This document shows positions 33,353 through 41,275 of a stretch of 64,000 nucleotides of DNA, in pieces. The notes beneath the pieces were generated by a model. The model made no database searches. It was not told where the DNA came from and saw only the letters and a list, made by a program, of their open reading frames with translations. This stretch comes from DATESN01 sp035270785. Its GTDB lineage: Bacteria > Bacillota > Clostridia > Lachnospirales > Lachnospiraceae. The first letter of the stretch is position 1. Every line of letters starts with the position of its first letter. A program made the position numbers and the translations under genes. Location of the stretch: assembly GCA_035270785.1 (NCBI GenBank), contig DATESN010000015.1, forward strand, positions 62,001 to 126,000, written 5' to 3'.

Positions 33353-34645
33353 ATGGAAACAGTAGTATTGATTGCATTTGTAGAATTATTTCATGCGTCT
33401 ATTTTACATATCTTTTTTAAAAATAGTTTTGGCTTAAAAAGATCCAATGTACAGGTTTTATCAGGCTGGATACTATGTGTCATATCTATTAATATTATTA
33501 ATTCCTTTGTATATAATAATATCATTAATTTAATGCTCATTTTAATCTTTTATTATGCAATCCTTTTCTTTTACTATAAAGGAAATTGGAAACAGAAAAT
33601 ATTAATCCTTGTTTTTGTGTATGTATTAGGGATGCTTTCGGAGATATCCGTCTATATTATTCAATTTGTCATGGGAAGAATGATACAGGTTGATTTCACT
33701 AAACTCAAAAACTTTTATTTCATTGGTTCCGTATGTTCAAAGTTTATATTGTTTCTATTTATTAAAATCATTGATTTTATATCTAATAAAAGAAAAAAGA
33801 CAGATGTTAGTTTAAGTGATTACATAGAAATATTTACGGTTCCAGTAGCTAGTGTTATTATCAGTTATGCTATTTTTATTAAAGAAAAATATAATATTTT
33901 TGGTATGATAGATATATTTGCAATTGGTCTTTTGGCAGTCATAAACCTGGTTACATTTTATCTATATGAAAAAATACAGAAAAAAGCAGAAATAGAGTTT
34001 CATAATATGTTAATAGCAAAACAAAACGAATATTATGTAGCTCAATATCAAGAAATGCAATATTCATGGGACAATCTTAGGACATTTAAACATGATATAG
34101 ATAAACATTATATTATTATGAAATCCTATTTGGAGAATAATAATTTTGATTTATTGAAAAAATACCTCCATAAGTTGACAGTACAAGCAGATAATCAGTA
34201 TCTTTTGGCTAAAACGCAGAATATATTAATTGATGCCATTATTAATTACAAAGCAAATTATGCAAATCAATTTTCTATAAGTATTTCTAATGATTTAGCC
34301 ATACCTAGTAATCAGTGTTTCCCCTCAGATGATATAGCCATTATTTTAGGAAATATTTTAGATAATGCAATTGAGGCTACAAAAGAAGTTGAGATAGAAA
34401 ATAGAAATGTTGAATTAAAATTAAAATATGATATTCCTAACTTATATATTGAAGTAAAGAATCCCTACATAGGAGATAGAATAAAAGACATAAATAATAA
34501 TTATTTGACCAGCAAGAAAGATGTTATTAATCATGGGATAGGATTAAACACAGTTCACTCTATAGTAGAAAAATATCATGGAGTTGTTCATATTATGGAT
34601 CAAGAAAATATTTTCGATGTAAAGATTTTACTATATAATCTTTAG
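33353..34645 (+). CDS. agrC: GHKL-domain sensor histidine kinase (AgrC-like)
   Basis: The 430-residue membrane kinase has six or seven N-terminal transmembrane helices (about residues 1-210), a short coiled-coil linker, a phosphorylation site in LRTFKHDIDKHY, and a C-terminal GHKL ATPase with the N-box ILGNILDNAIEAT and G-box GIGLNTV. This is the layout of AgrC and related peptide-sensing kinases of the HPK10 group. It probably detects the cyclic peptide made from the AgrD-like precursor downstream. It begins 14 bases after agrA behind AGGGGG and ends 97 bases before agrD. Confidence 0.92.
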   Translation: METVVLIAFVELFHASILHIFFKNSFGLKRSNVQVLSGWILCVISINIINSFVYNNIINLMLILIFYYAILFFYYKGNWKQKILILVFVYVLGMLSEISVYIIQFVMGRMIQVDFTKLKNFYFIGSVCSKFILFLFIKIIDFISNKRKKTDVSLSDYIEIFTVPVASVIISYAIFIKEKYNIFGMIDIFAIGLLAVINLVTFYLYEKIQKKAEIEFHNMLIAKQNEYYVAQYQEMQYSWDNLRTFKHDIDKHYIIMKSYLENNNFDLLKKYLHKLTVQADNQYLLAKTQNILIDAIINYKANYANQFSISISNDLAIPSNQCFPSDDIAIILGNILDNAIEATKEVEIENRNVELKLKYDIPNLYIEVKNPYIGDRIKDINNNYLTSKKDVINHGIGLNTVHSIVEKYHGVVHIMDQENIFDVKILLYNL

Positions 34646-34656
34646 TATTCACCTAA

Positions 34657-34717
34657 TTATTACATGAAAGGGGGGAGTTATTACATTAGAGGTAAAACCC
34701 CCTAAGAATGTGATACT
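34657..34717 (+). promoter_or_regulatory. Candidate AgrA/LytTR site and promoter for agrDB
   Basis: TTATTACAT occurs twice, at 34657-34665 and 34678-34686, with 12 bp between, so the repeats are 21 bp apart centre to centre. This is the arrangement bound by AgrA-type LytTR regulators. Next comes TG-T-GATACT (34709-34717), an extended -10-like element, with no usable -35 (GAGGTA at 34689-34694), as expected for an activator-dependent promoter. GGGGGG at 34670-34675 can pair with CCCCC at 34698-34702. Confidence 0.5.
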
Positions 34718-34742
34718 ATTAGTGAGTCAAGGAGGTAGTGGA

Positions 34743-34892
34743 ATGAATAGGAAAAAGAAAATGTTTTATCAGTTAATTGCAAATCTTGCGGCAATGGCAA
34801 TAATTTCTACAAACCTAATAACTTGTTATTTTGTTTTCCATCAACCAGAAGTTCCTGCAGAAGCTAAAAGTTTTAAATTAAGTAAAAAGTAA
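34743..34892 (+). CDS. agrD: Cyclic lactone autoinducer peptide precursor (AgrD-like)
   Basis: A 49-residue peptide in the three-part AgrD layout: an amphipathic basic leader (MNRKKKMFYQLIANLAAMAI), a central segment STNLITCYFVF, and a C-terminal acidic tail starting HQPEVPAEA. In clostridial AgrD proteins AgrB cuts just before a xQPExP-type tail and closes a thiolactone from the upstream Cys. The predicted ring here is Cys-Tyr-Phe-Val-Phe, possibly with a short N-terminal extension from the LIT or NLIT residues. The start is ATG 34743 behind AAGGAGG. AgrB starts one base after the stop. The exact mature peptide is inference. Confidence 0.88.
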   Translation: MNRKKKMFYQLIANLAAMAIISTNLITCYFVFHQPEVPAEAKSFKLSKK

Positions 34893-34893
34893 T

Positions 34894-35472
34894 ATGATTA
34901 ACAGAATTTCCAATTATATAGCTGATAAATTGATTTTAAATTCAATTATTTCAAAGCAAGATAAAAATGTATATAAATACGGGCTTGAGACTTTAATCGT
35001 AATAGGTTTCAATATTTTAAGTGTTTTTATTATTGGATATATATTTGGAATGCTTGTAGAATGTATTGTATTTTTAATTGTATTGATTCCACTACGCTCT
35101 TTTGCAGGTGGGTATCATACATCAAATTATACAAAATGCTTTATATTCTCTTTTTTTGTGCTAGGGGTAGCGATAGAGTCGATTAAACTAGGCGTGTTAA
35201 GATATCACCACATTATCTTAATACTCCTGGTTTTTTCATGCGTAATCATATGGTTATTTGCTCCATTACCCGATGCTAATAAGGAAATGAGCAATGAGGA
35301 GCTTACAAAGAATAAATTTAAAACAAAAGTTATACTAGGTTTAGAATGTCTGATATTTATTGCAACGTGGCAATATAATAAAGGAATGGCTTATTTTATT
35401 GCATGCGCCATTATTACTACAGGTGTAAGCTTTGGATTATATTTTATAAAAAGAAAATTAATAGCAGGCTAA
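34894..35472 (+). CDS. agrB: Accessory gene regulator B (AgrB peptidase)
   Basis: AgrB is an integral membrane cysteine endopeptidase that removes the AgrD tail and cyclises the peptide. The 192-residue protein has five or six hydrophobic segments and the signature RSFAGGYHTSNYTKC, where the His and Cys are the catalytic pair. It begins one base after the agrD stop and lacks its own strong ribosome site, which points to translational coupling with agrD. A short hairpin (AGCA/TGCT) with eight T's follows the stop and may end the locus. The gene order agrA-agrC-agrD-agrB is the reverse of the staphylococcal BDCA order. Confidence 0.93.
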   Translation: MINRISNYIADKLILNSIISKQDKNVYKYGLETLIVIGFNILSVFIIGYIFGMLVECIVFLIVLIPLRSFAGGYHTSNYTKCFIFSFFVLGVAIESIKLGVLRYHHIILILLVFSCVIIWLFAPLPDANKEMSNEELTKNKFKTKVILGLECLIFIATWQYNKGMAYFIACAIITTGVSFGLYFIKRKLIAG

Positions 35473-35521
35473 TGCTTTTTTTTGTAATAGGAATCTACTG
35501 ATATTACGCTTTTCTAGTAAA

Positions 35522-36970
35522 TCATTTTAAGGAATGGTATAAAGAATTTAGTAGAGTACTATTTGAATCTTGACTTAGCTCCCAAATCATCGCGCCACCT
35601 AGTCCCAAGGAGTTAATATATTGAGCCTTTAGACTGATAGAGCTCTCATCTTCATAACTTATAAATGTGGAACCATCAAAAAGCCATGGTATCATTGATT
35701 CAGAGTGATAATACTGATTCCATCCTGTAGCATTGATGTATGAGGAAACTAGTTCTTTGTAACTAATAGATAGTCCTTCTTGGTAAGTTTGATATAAGCC
35801 GTTATTATTATTACTGACCCCTTTATATAAATGACCATAAAAAGGAACGCCCATTACTATTTTACTGGATGGAAATCCGGATTTTTGCCAAGTTTTAATT
35901 CCAGCATCAACACTCCACTTGAATTGACTCGTGGAATCGTTATTACCATAAAGGGGCGCATTAAAGTCAGTATAAGTTTCCCAATTACCATGAATATCAT
36001 AGGTCATAACATTTGCATAATCGATGTATGGTTCCAGGTTCGTTAGTTCTATATTATTTAGGTATGAGGTTGTAGTTGCACCGGCAAATGTTAGTAAGTA
36101 ATCTTTTCCGTCGACTAATTCTCTATCATCTAATTTCTCGCGCAAGATTTTCATTAAATAAGTGAAATTTGTTTTATCTTCTGGTCGGCGAACATTAGTG
36201 GATAGTCCTCCACTAACGGGATATTCCCAGTCAATGTCAACCCCATCAAATCCATATCTCACCATAAAGTCCACGCAACTATCTGCAAAAATTGCCCTTG
36301 ATGAATCGGAAAGTACAACATCGGAAAATCTTCCGGACCAAGTCCACCCCCCTACGGAAATAATTGTTTTAAGATTGGGATTCGCTGCTTTTAAAGTATT
36401 CAATTTATTGAAATTGGATTCATCTATATCGGGATAGCCCATTGTGATTTTTAAGTCGCTTCCAATATTTGCAAATGCATAATTAATATGTGTCAATTTG
36501 TTAGCATCAATCATGTTAGGAGTAAAGCCAGAATAGGTACTCCAAGCCGCGTAATATCCTACAATTTTGGAAGATTTTAAACCTGATCCAGAAATGGATA
36601 TGGGAGTAGGGCCTTTCACTACGGTAGGTTCTTTTACGGGAGCAGGAACGTTTAACTTAGCAGAATCTATGTTCGAGTCAGAATCCTTTTCTAAAAAGGA
36701 ATCCTCCCTTTGATCTGAATCCGTTTTTGAAACAAATTCTTTTATGGGAGTTGGTTTTGCGGTAATAGTTGTGGTGCCGTCTAAGTTTTTAATACTTTCA
36801 TCAGAAAAAGCCATAGAGTCTGTAACAGTAGAAGTTAACAAACTGGGAGAAGCTTGTGGCATCTTTTTGGTACCATTAACCCCATAAATTGTCAGACTTG
36901 CAAAAGTAACCATGAAAACCAATGCTCCTATAAAAACACGCTTCTTTAATAAATTACTTTCTTTTTTCAT
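35522..36970 (-). CDS. Secreted or membrane-anchored chitinase, GH18
   Basis: The 482-residue protein has a basic N-terminus, one hydrophobic segment (LLKKRVFIGALVFMVTFASL) that is a signal peptide or anchor, a Ser/Thr/Pro-rich linker to about residue 125, and a GH18 barrel to the end. YGFDGVDIDWEYP is the intact DxxDxDxE active site. SVGGWTWSGRF and GVPFYGH are further GH18 blocks, and GGAMIWELSQD closes the barrel. It should hydrolyse chitin or chitooligosaccharides outside the cell. The start at the ATG ending at 36970 follows TTGGAA; the site is weak. It converges on agrB. Its own promoter lies at 37031-37059. Confidence 0.92.
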   Translation of the reverse strand: MKKESNLLKKRVFIGALVFMVTFASLTIYGVNGTKKMPQASPSLLTSTVTDSMAFSDESIKNLDGTTTITAKPTPIKEFVSKTDSDQREDSFLEKDSDSNIDSAKLNVPAPVKEPTVVKGPTPISISGSGLKSSKIVGYYAAWSTYSGFTPNMIDANKLTHINYAFANIGSDLKITMGYPDIDESNFNKLNTLKAANPNLKTIISVGGWTWSGRFSDVVLSDSSRAIFADSCVDFMVRYGFDGVDIDWEYPVSGGLSTNVRRPEDKTNFTYLMKILREKLDDRELVDGKDYLLTFAGATTTSYLNNIELTNLEPYIDYANVMTYDIHGNWETYTDFNAPLYGNNDSTSQFKWSVDAGIKTWQKSGFPSSKIVMGVPFYGHLYKGVSNNNNGLYQTYQEGLSISYKELVSSYINATGWNQYYHSESMIPWLFDGSTFISYEDESSISLKAQYINSLGLGGAMIWELSQDSNSTLLNSLYHSLK

Positions 36971-37030
36971 TAGTATTCCAATCTGCACGAGTTACTATGC
37001 TAAATAATAAATAGTTGAATAGGTAAGATT

Positions 37031-37059
37031 ATGTTAACAATTATAGGGTATTGTGTAAA
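37031..37059 (-). promoter_or_regulatory. Candidate chitinase promoter
   Basis: On the minus strand TTTACA (37059-37054) and TAACAT (37036-37031) are 17 bp apart, about 60 bases before the chitinase start codon. Confidence 0.45.
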
Positions 37060-37200
37060 GGATTTTAGGCGTAAATACACCTAGTAGATAATGGCAGTAA
37101 TTTTGCAAAAATATCCATCATTTATTTCAGATTAAATTCCACATAATATTAAAAAGAAAAAGAAAAATATTTTTTATATAAAATATCAATATTGCATTGC

Positions 37201-37228
37201 TTGATGATAAGTTTTCTGTTAGTATATT
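37201..37228 (+). promoter_or_regulatory. Candidate pckG promoter
   Basis: TTGATG (37201-37206) and TATATT (37223-37228), 16 bp apart, about 55 bases before pckG. AAGGGAG precedes the start codon. Confidence 0.5.
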
Positions 37229-37283
37229 GTTGTGAAACTAGACGAAAATATAAACGAATGATCTATTTGAAGGGAGATTTACA

Positions 37284-39074
37284 ATGACACAAAACAAAAA
37301 ATTACAGGAATGGGTTAAAGAAATGGCAGACATGTGTCAACCAGATGATATTTATTGGTGTGACGGTTCTGAAGAAGAAAATGAACGTCTACTAAAAATG
37401 ATGGTTGCAACAGGCGCAGCGATTGAATTAAATCAAGAAAAACGTCCAGGATGCTACTTATTTAGCAGTCATCCATCAGATGTTGCACGTGTAGAAGACA
37501 GAACCTTTATAGCTTCAAAAACAAAAGAAGAAGCTGGTCCTACAAATAACTGGGTTGATCCTGATGAATTAAAAGCTACTATGAAAGAATTATATAAAGG
37601 CTCTATGAAGGGAAGAACAATGTATGTAATTCCTTTCTCAATGGGTCCAATTGGTTCACCAATTTCAAAAATTGGTATTGAATTAACAGATAGTCCTTAT
37701 GTTGTTGTTAATATGCGTATTATGACACGTATTGGTTCCACTGTTCTTGAATCTCTTGGTAATGATGAATTCGTACCTTGTCTTCATTCTTTAGGAGCTC
37801 CTCTTGAAGAAGGTCAAGTTGACGTTGCATGGCCATGTGCACCGATTGAACAGAAATATATTGCACATTTCCCAGAAGAAAGATTAATCTGGTCTTATGG
37901 TTCAGGTTACGGTGGTAATGCACTATTAGGAAAGAAATGTTTTGCACTTCGTATTGCATCTGTAATCGCTCGCGATGAGGGATGGTTAGCGGAACATATG
38001 CTAATTCTTCGTTTAACTGCTCCTGATGGAACAAAAAAATATGTTACAGGCGCTTTCCCAAGTGCTTGTGGTAAAACAAACTTAGCGATGCTTGTTCCTA
38101 CAATCCCAGGTTGGAAAGTTGAAACAGTTGGAGATGATATTGCTTGGATGAAATTCGGAAAAGATGGCCGTTTATATGCAATCAACCCTGAAGCAGGATT
38201 TTTTGGAGTAGCACCTGGTACTTCTTTAGAATCTAATCCGAATGCTATGCATAGTATCGAAAAGAATACAATCTTTACCAATGTTGCATTAACAGATGAT
38301 GGTGATGTATGGTGGGAAGGTATTGGAACAAAAGCTCCAGATCATTTAATTGACTGGAAAGGCAATGACTGGACTCCAGATTCAAAAGAACCAGCAGCTC
38401 ATCCAAATGCTAGATTTACAGCACCAGCAGAACAATGCCCAGCAATTGCACCTGAATGGCAAGATCCAGCAGGAGTTCCTATTTCAGCAATTTTAATTGG
38501 TGGACGTCGTCCAAGTACAATTCCATTAATTCATGAAAGTTTCGACTGGAAACATGGAGTATTTATGGGATCTATTATGGGATCTGAAATTACTGCAGCG
38601 GCAATCTCTAATAATATTGGACAAGTTCGTCGCGATCCATTTGCAATGCTTCCATTCTTTGGCTATAATGTTTGTAAATATTTACAACATTGGTTTGATA
38701 TTGGAGAGAAATCCAGCGAAGAAAACTTACCAAAAATCTTCTATGTTAACTGGTTCCGTAAGGATAAAGATGGTAACTGGTTATGGCCTGGATTCGGCGA
38801 TAACAGTCGTGTATTAAAATGGATTTTTGAAAGAACATCAGGGGAAGGTAAAGCCGTTAAAACACCAATCGGATTTATGCCTACTACAGATGCTATCGAA
38901 CTAAGTGGTCTTGATATTGGAGAAAAAGAAATTGAAGAATTACTTAAAGTGGATAAAGAAGAATGGTTGTCAGAAGTAGAATCAATCAGAAATCATTATG
39001 CAAATTATGGTGATCAACTTCCAAAAGAACTTTCTTCTCAACTAGAAGCACTGGAAGCAAGATTAAAAGCATAA
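37284..39074 (+). CDS. pckG: Phosphoenolpyruvate carboxykinase (GTP)
   Basis: The GTP-dependent enzyme interconverts oxaloacetate and PEP. In anaerobes it often runs in the CO2-fixing direction towards oxaloacetate. The 596-residue length is typical. FPSACGKTNLAML is the P-loop with the catalytic cysteine of the GTP-type enzyme, GDDIAWMKFGKDGRLYAINPE is the second kinase block and the metal site, and SSHPSDVARVEDRTFI the N-terminal substrate loop. The codon choice is more uniform than in neighbouring genes, which suggests high expression. It is monocistronic with a terminator. Confidence 0.97.
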   Translation: MTQNKKLQEWVKEMADMCQPDDIYWCDGSEEENERLLKMMVATGAAIELNQEKRPGCYLFSSHPSDVARVEDRTFIASKTKEEAGPTNNWVDPDELKATMKELYKGSMKGRTMYVIPFSMGPIGSPISKIGIELTDSPYVVVNMRIMTRIGSTVLESLGNDEFVPCLHSLGAPLEEGQVDVAWPCAPIEQKYIAHFPEERLIWSYGSGYGGNALLGKKCFALRIASVIARDEGWLAEHMLILRLTAPDGTKKYVTGAFPSACGKTNLAMLVPTIPGWKVETVGDDIAWMKFGKDGRLYAINPEAGFFGVAPGTSLESNPNAMHSIEKNTIFTNVALTDDGDVWWEGIGTKAPDHLIDWKGNDWTPDSKEPAAHPNARFTAPAEQCPAIAPEWQDPAGVPISAILIGGRRPSTIPLIHESFDWKHGVFMGSIMGSEITAAAISNNIGQVRRDPFAMLPFFGYNVCKYLQHWFDIGEKSSEENLPKIFYVNWFRKDKDGNWLWPGFGDNSRVLKWIFERTSGEGKAVKTPIGFMPTTDAIELSGLDIGEKEIEELLKVDKEEWLSEVESIRNHYANYGDQLPKELSSQLEALEARLKA

Positions 39075-39113
39075 AGTTTTTCATGAAATATATAAATTAA
39101 ATATATAAATAAA

Positions 39114-39147
39114 AATGGCATCATTCTTTGAATGGTGCTTTTTTATT
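39114..39147 (+). terminator. Terminator after pckG
   Basis: GGCATCATT (39117-39125) pairs with AATGGTGCT (39131-39139) including a G-T pair, followed by TTTTTT. Confidence 0.8.
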
Positions 39148-39231
39148 TATAGTTGATTTAAAGAATAATTAGTTATTTTTTATGAAGAATGTTATAATCA
39201 TTCAAAAGATAGCTATTGAAAGAGAGAAAAA

Positions 39232-40698
39232 TTGAAACAATCGGAGAATATGAAAAAACAGACAACAAAATTTATTAAATATGATATATCCAAAGAATTG
39301 CAGGAATCCTTGACATTACTAGGATATATAAACCCAACACCCATACAAGAGGAAATAATCCCAGCCTTGCTAGCAGGAAGGGATGTTGTAGGTAAATCCC
39401 AAACGGGGAGTGGAAAAACAGCAGCTTTTGCCATACCAATTTGTGAGGCTATTCATTGGGATGACAATGCACCCCAGGCTCTAATATTAGAACCAACAAG
39501 AGAATTAGCTGTTCAAGTTAGGGAAGAAATATTTCAAATAGGAAGAAAAAAGAAATTGAAGGTTCCAGTTATTTTTGGAGGTATGCCAATTGATAAGCAA
39601 GAAATTTCATTGAAACAAAAAGCACATATCGTAGTTGGAACACCCGGACGGGTGTTGGATCATATGAGAAGAGATAATCTTTTATTGCATAATATTAAAT
39701 ATTTAGTGGTAGATGAAGCAGATTTAATGTTGGACATGGGTTTTTTAGAAGATGTTTCCCTTATTATTAAAAGTATTAATCCAAAACCAATCCTAGCTCT
39801 TTTTTCAGCAACTCTTGGGGAACATGTAACAAAACTCATTGAAATTCATATGAATGACCCTAAGGTTATCTTAATAGAAACGGATACAGAAACGGTTTCT
39901 ACAGTGGAGCAAATAGGGTATAAACTAGAAAACCATGATAAGTTTAATTCATTGATAGATATTTTAATTCTGGAAAATCCAGATGATTGCATGCTTTTTT
40001 GTGGTACAAGAGAAATGGTGAATTCACTTTTTCAACAAATGAAACGCAAGGGAATCCGATGTGGAATGCTCCATGGGGCTATGGAACAAAGAGACAGGCT
40101 TTTTGCCATAGATGATTTTAGATTAGGCAAGTTTCACTATTTAGTTACGACAGATGTTGCGGCAAGAGGAATTGACTTTATTAATATGACTCATGTAATT
40201 AATTATGATTTCCCTACAAACAAAGAAAATTATGTTCATAGAATTGGAAGAACAGGAAGAAATGGAAAGAGTGGAAAAGCGATCAGTTTTATACAAGATT
40301 CCGAACTACGTGGAAAAAAAGTAGTAGAAGAGTTTACTGGAGCATCTATAGAAATGAAGGAACTTCCTAATAGGGAATTGGTTTTAACAAAAAAAGATAC
40401 TTTTTTTAAGAAACAAAAAGTAAGAGAAGCCCTTAAGGAGAAAAAAGGCGCAGTTTTTAACAATACCATAACGATGCTATCAATTGGAGGCGGAAAGAAG
40501 TCTAAAATGCGTCCAGGGGATATCGTAGGGACAATTTGTAGCATCGAAGGTGTTACACAAGAGGACATTGGCATTGTAGATGTAAGGGAAAGCATTTCCT
40601 ATGTAGAGATTTTTAATTCCAAAGGGAATTTGGTACTAGAAGCGCTTCAAGAGAAAACAATAAAAGGAAAAGAACGAAAAGTTCAGAAGACAAAATAA
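39232..40698 (+). CDS. DEAD-box RNA helicase, DbpA-like
   Basis: ATP-dependent RNA helicase of 488 residues or slightly fewer. The motifs run in order: Q-motif (YINPTPIQEE), Walker A (SQTGSGKT), PTRELA, DEAD box in VVDEADLMLDMGF, SAT, TTDVAARGIDF, and HRIGRTGRNGK. The final 75 residues (FNNTITMLSIGGGKKSKMRP, then EDIGIVDVRESISYVEIF) form a DbpA RNA-binding domain, which targets 23S rRNA in the DbpA/YxiN group. A role in large-subunit assembly is therefore likely. The start is either TTG 39232 (after AAAGAGAG) or ATG 39250 (after GGAG at short spacing); I could not decide. A strong bidirectional terminator follows. Confidence 0.9.
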   Translation: MKQSENMKKQTTKFIKYDISKELQESLTLLGYINPTPIQEEIIPALLAGRDVVGKSQTGSGKTAAFAIPICEAIHWDDNAPQALILEPTRELAVQVREEIFQIGRKKKLKVPVIFGGMPIDKQEISLKQKAHIVVGTPGRVLDHMRRDNLLLHNIKYLVVDEADLMLDMGFLEDVSLIIKSINPKPILALFSATLGEHVTKLIEIHMNDPKVILIETDTETVSTVEQIGYKLENHDKFNSLIDILILENPDDCMLFCGTREMVNSLFQQMKRKGIRCGMLHGAMEQRDRLFAIDDFRLGKFHYLVTTDVAARGIDFINMTHVINYDFPTNKENYVHRIGRTGRNGKSGKAISFIQDSELRGKKVVEEFTGASIEMKELPNRELVLTKKDTFFKKQKVREALKEKKGAVFNNTITMLSIGGGKKSKMRPGDIVGTICSIEGVTQEDIGIVDVRESISYVEIFNSKGNLVLEALQEKTIKGKERKVQKTK

Positions 40699-40732
40699 AA
40701 AATAGCAAGAGTATATTCTCTTGCTATTTTTT
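40697..40732. terminator. Bidirectional terminator between helicase and ACT gene
   Basis: AAAAATAGCAAGAG pairs with CTCTTGCTATTTTT around a 6-base loop. A and T runs on both sides make it work for both convergent transcripts. Confidence 0.9.
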
Positions 40733-40833
40733 ATTGCAGTTTTAATATGGAATTGCGACTATATTATGTTAGGTTATAGGGCACAGTGGATTTGTCTTCA
40801 ATTTTTAATAGGAATAATAGAAATAGTTAAAAA

Positions 40834-41262
40834 TTACATATGATAAGCAACGTTAGGATCAAGGATTTCTAATGGAATCTCTTCTATAGCATCACAAGCC
40901 ATGGCGTTATCAGAAGTTTTGATAACAATAGAAGCATTTTCCTTGCCTGACGTTAAGGCATACATATATTCAATGTTTAAGTTTTTATCGCAAAGAACTT
41001 TTGTTAGCTTGTTTAACATACCAAAGTGGTGAGGAAGTTTAACGGCGATTACGTCTGTAAGCATTGCGGAAAAACCATTTTCTTTTAAAACTTCCCTTGC
41101 CGTCATTGGATCAGAAACAATCATGCGAAGTAAACCATATTCACTTGTATCAGCGAGGCTAATACAAACAATGTTGATATTATTTGTGGCTAGAATCTCG
41201 GTGACTTTTTCTAAACGGCCTTCACGATTTTCAATAAAGATAGATAGTTGCTTAATAAACAT
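40834..41262 (-). CDS. ACT-domain protein (tandem ACT)
   Basis: A 142-residue protein made of two ACT domains. The first starts with KQLSIFIENREGRLEKVTEIL and the second with VKLPHHFGMLNKLTKVLCDKN. ACT domains bind amino acids, so this is probably an amino-acid sensor or allosteric partner. It is the last gene of the paaK-iorAB-paaK operon, 13 bases after the second ligase gene. Homologues commonly sit with arylacetate-CoA ligases in anaerobes, which suggests it senses an aromatic amino acid, but no direct target can be named. AGGAGG precedes the ATG. Confidence 0.88.
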   Translation of the reverse strand: MFIKQLSIFIENREGRLEKVTEILATNNINIVCISLADTSEYGLLRMIVSDPMTAREVLKENGFSAMLTDVIAVKLPHHFGMLNKLTKVLCDKNLNIEYMYALTSGKENASIVIKTSDNAMACDAIEEIPLEILDPNVAYHM

Positions 41263-41275
41263 AGGAAATCCTCCT

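Larger units (their letters stand above)
36971..37283. other. Divergent intergenic region, chitinase / pckG
   Basis: 313 bp between two divergent genes. It contains the chitinase promoter (minus strand, 37031-37059), a long A/T-rich stretch at 37110-37200, and the pckG promoter (37201-37228). No reading frame, tRNA or riboswitch was recognised. Confidence 0.5.

Noticed and set aside
34670..34702. Terminator between agrC and agrD
   Set aside because: G6/C5 pairing is possible but the loop is long (22 bases) and no T run follows, so it is not called a terminator.
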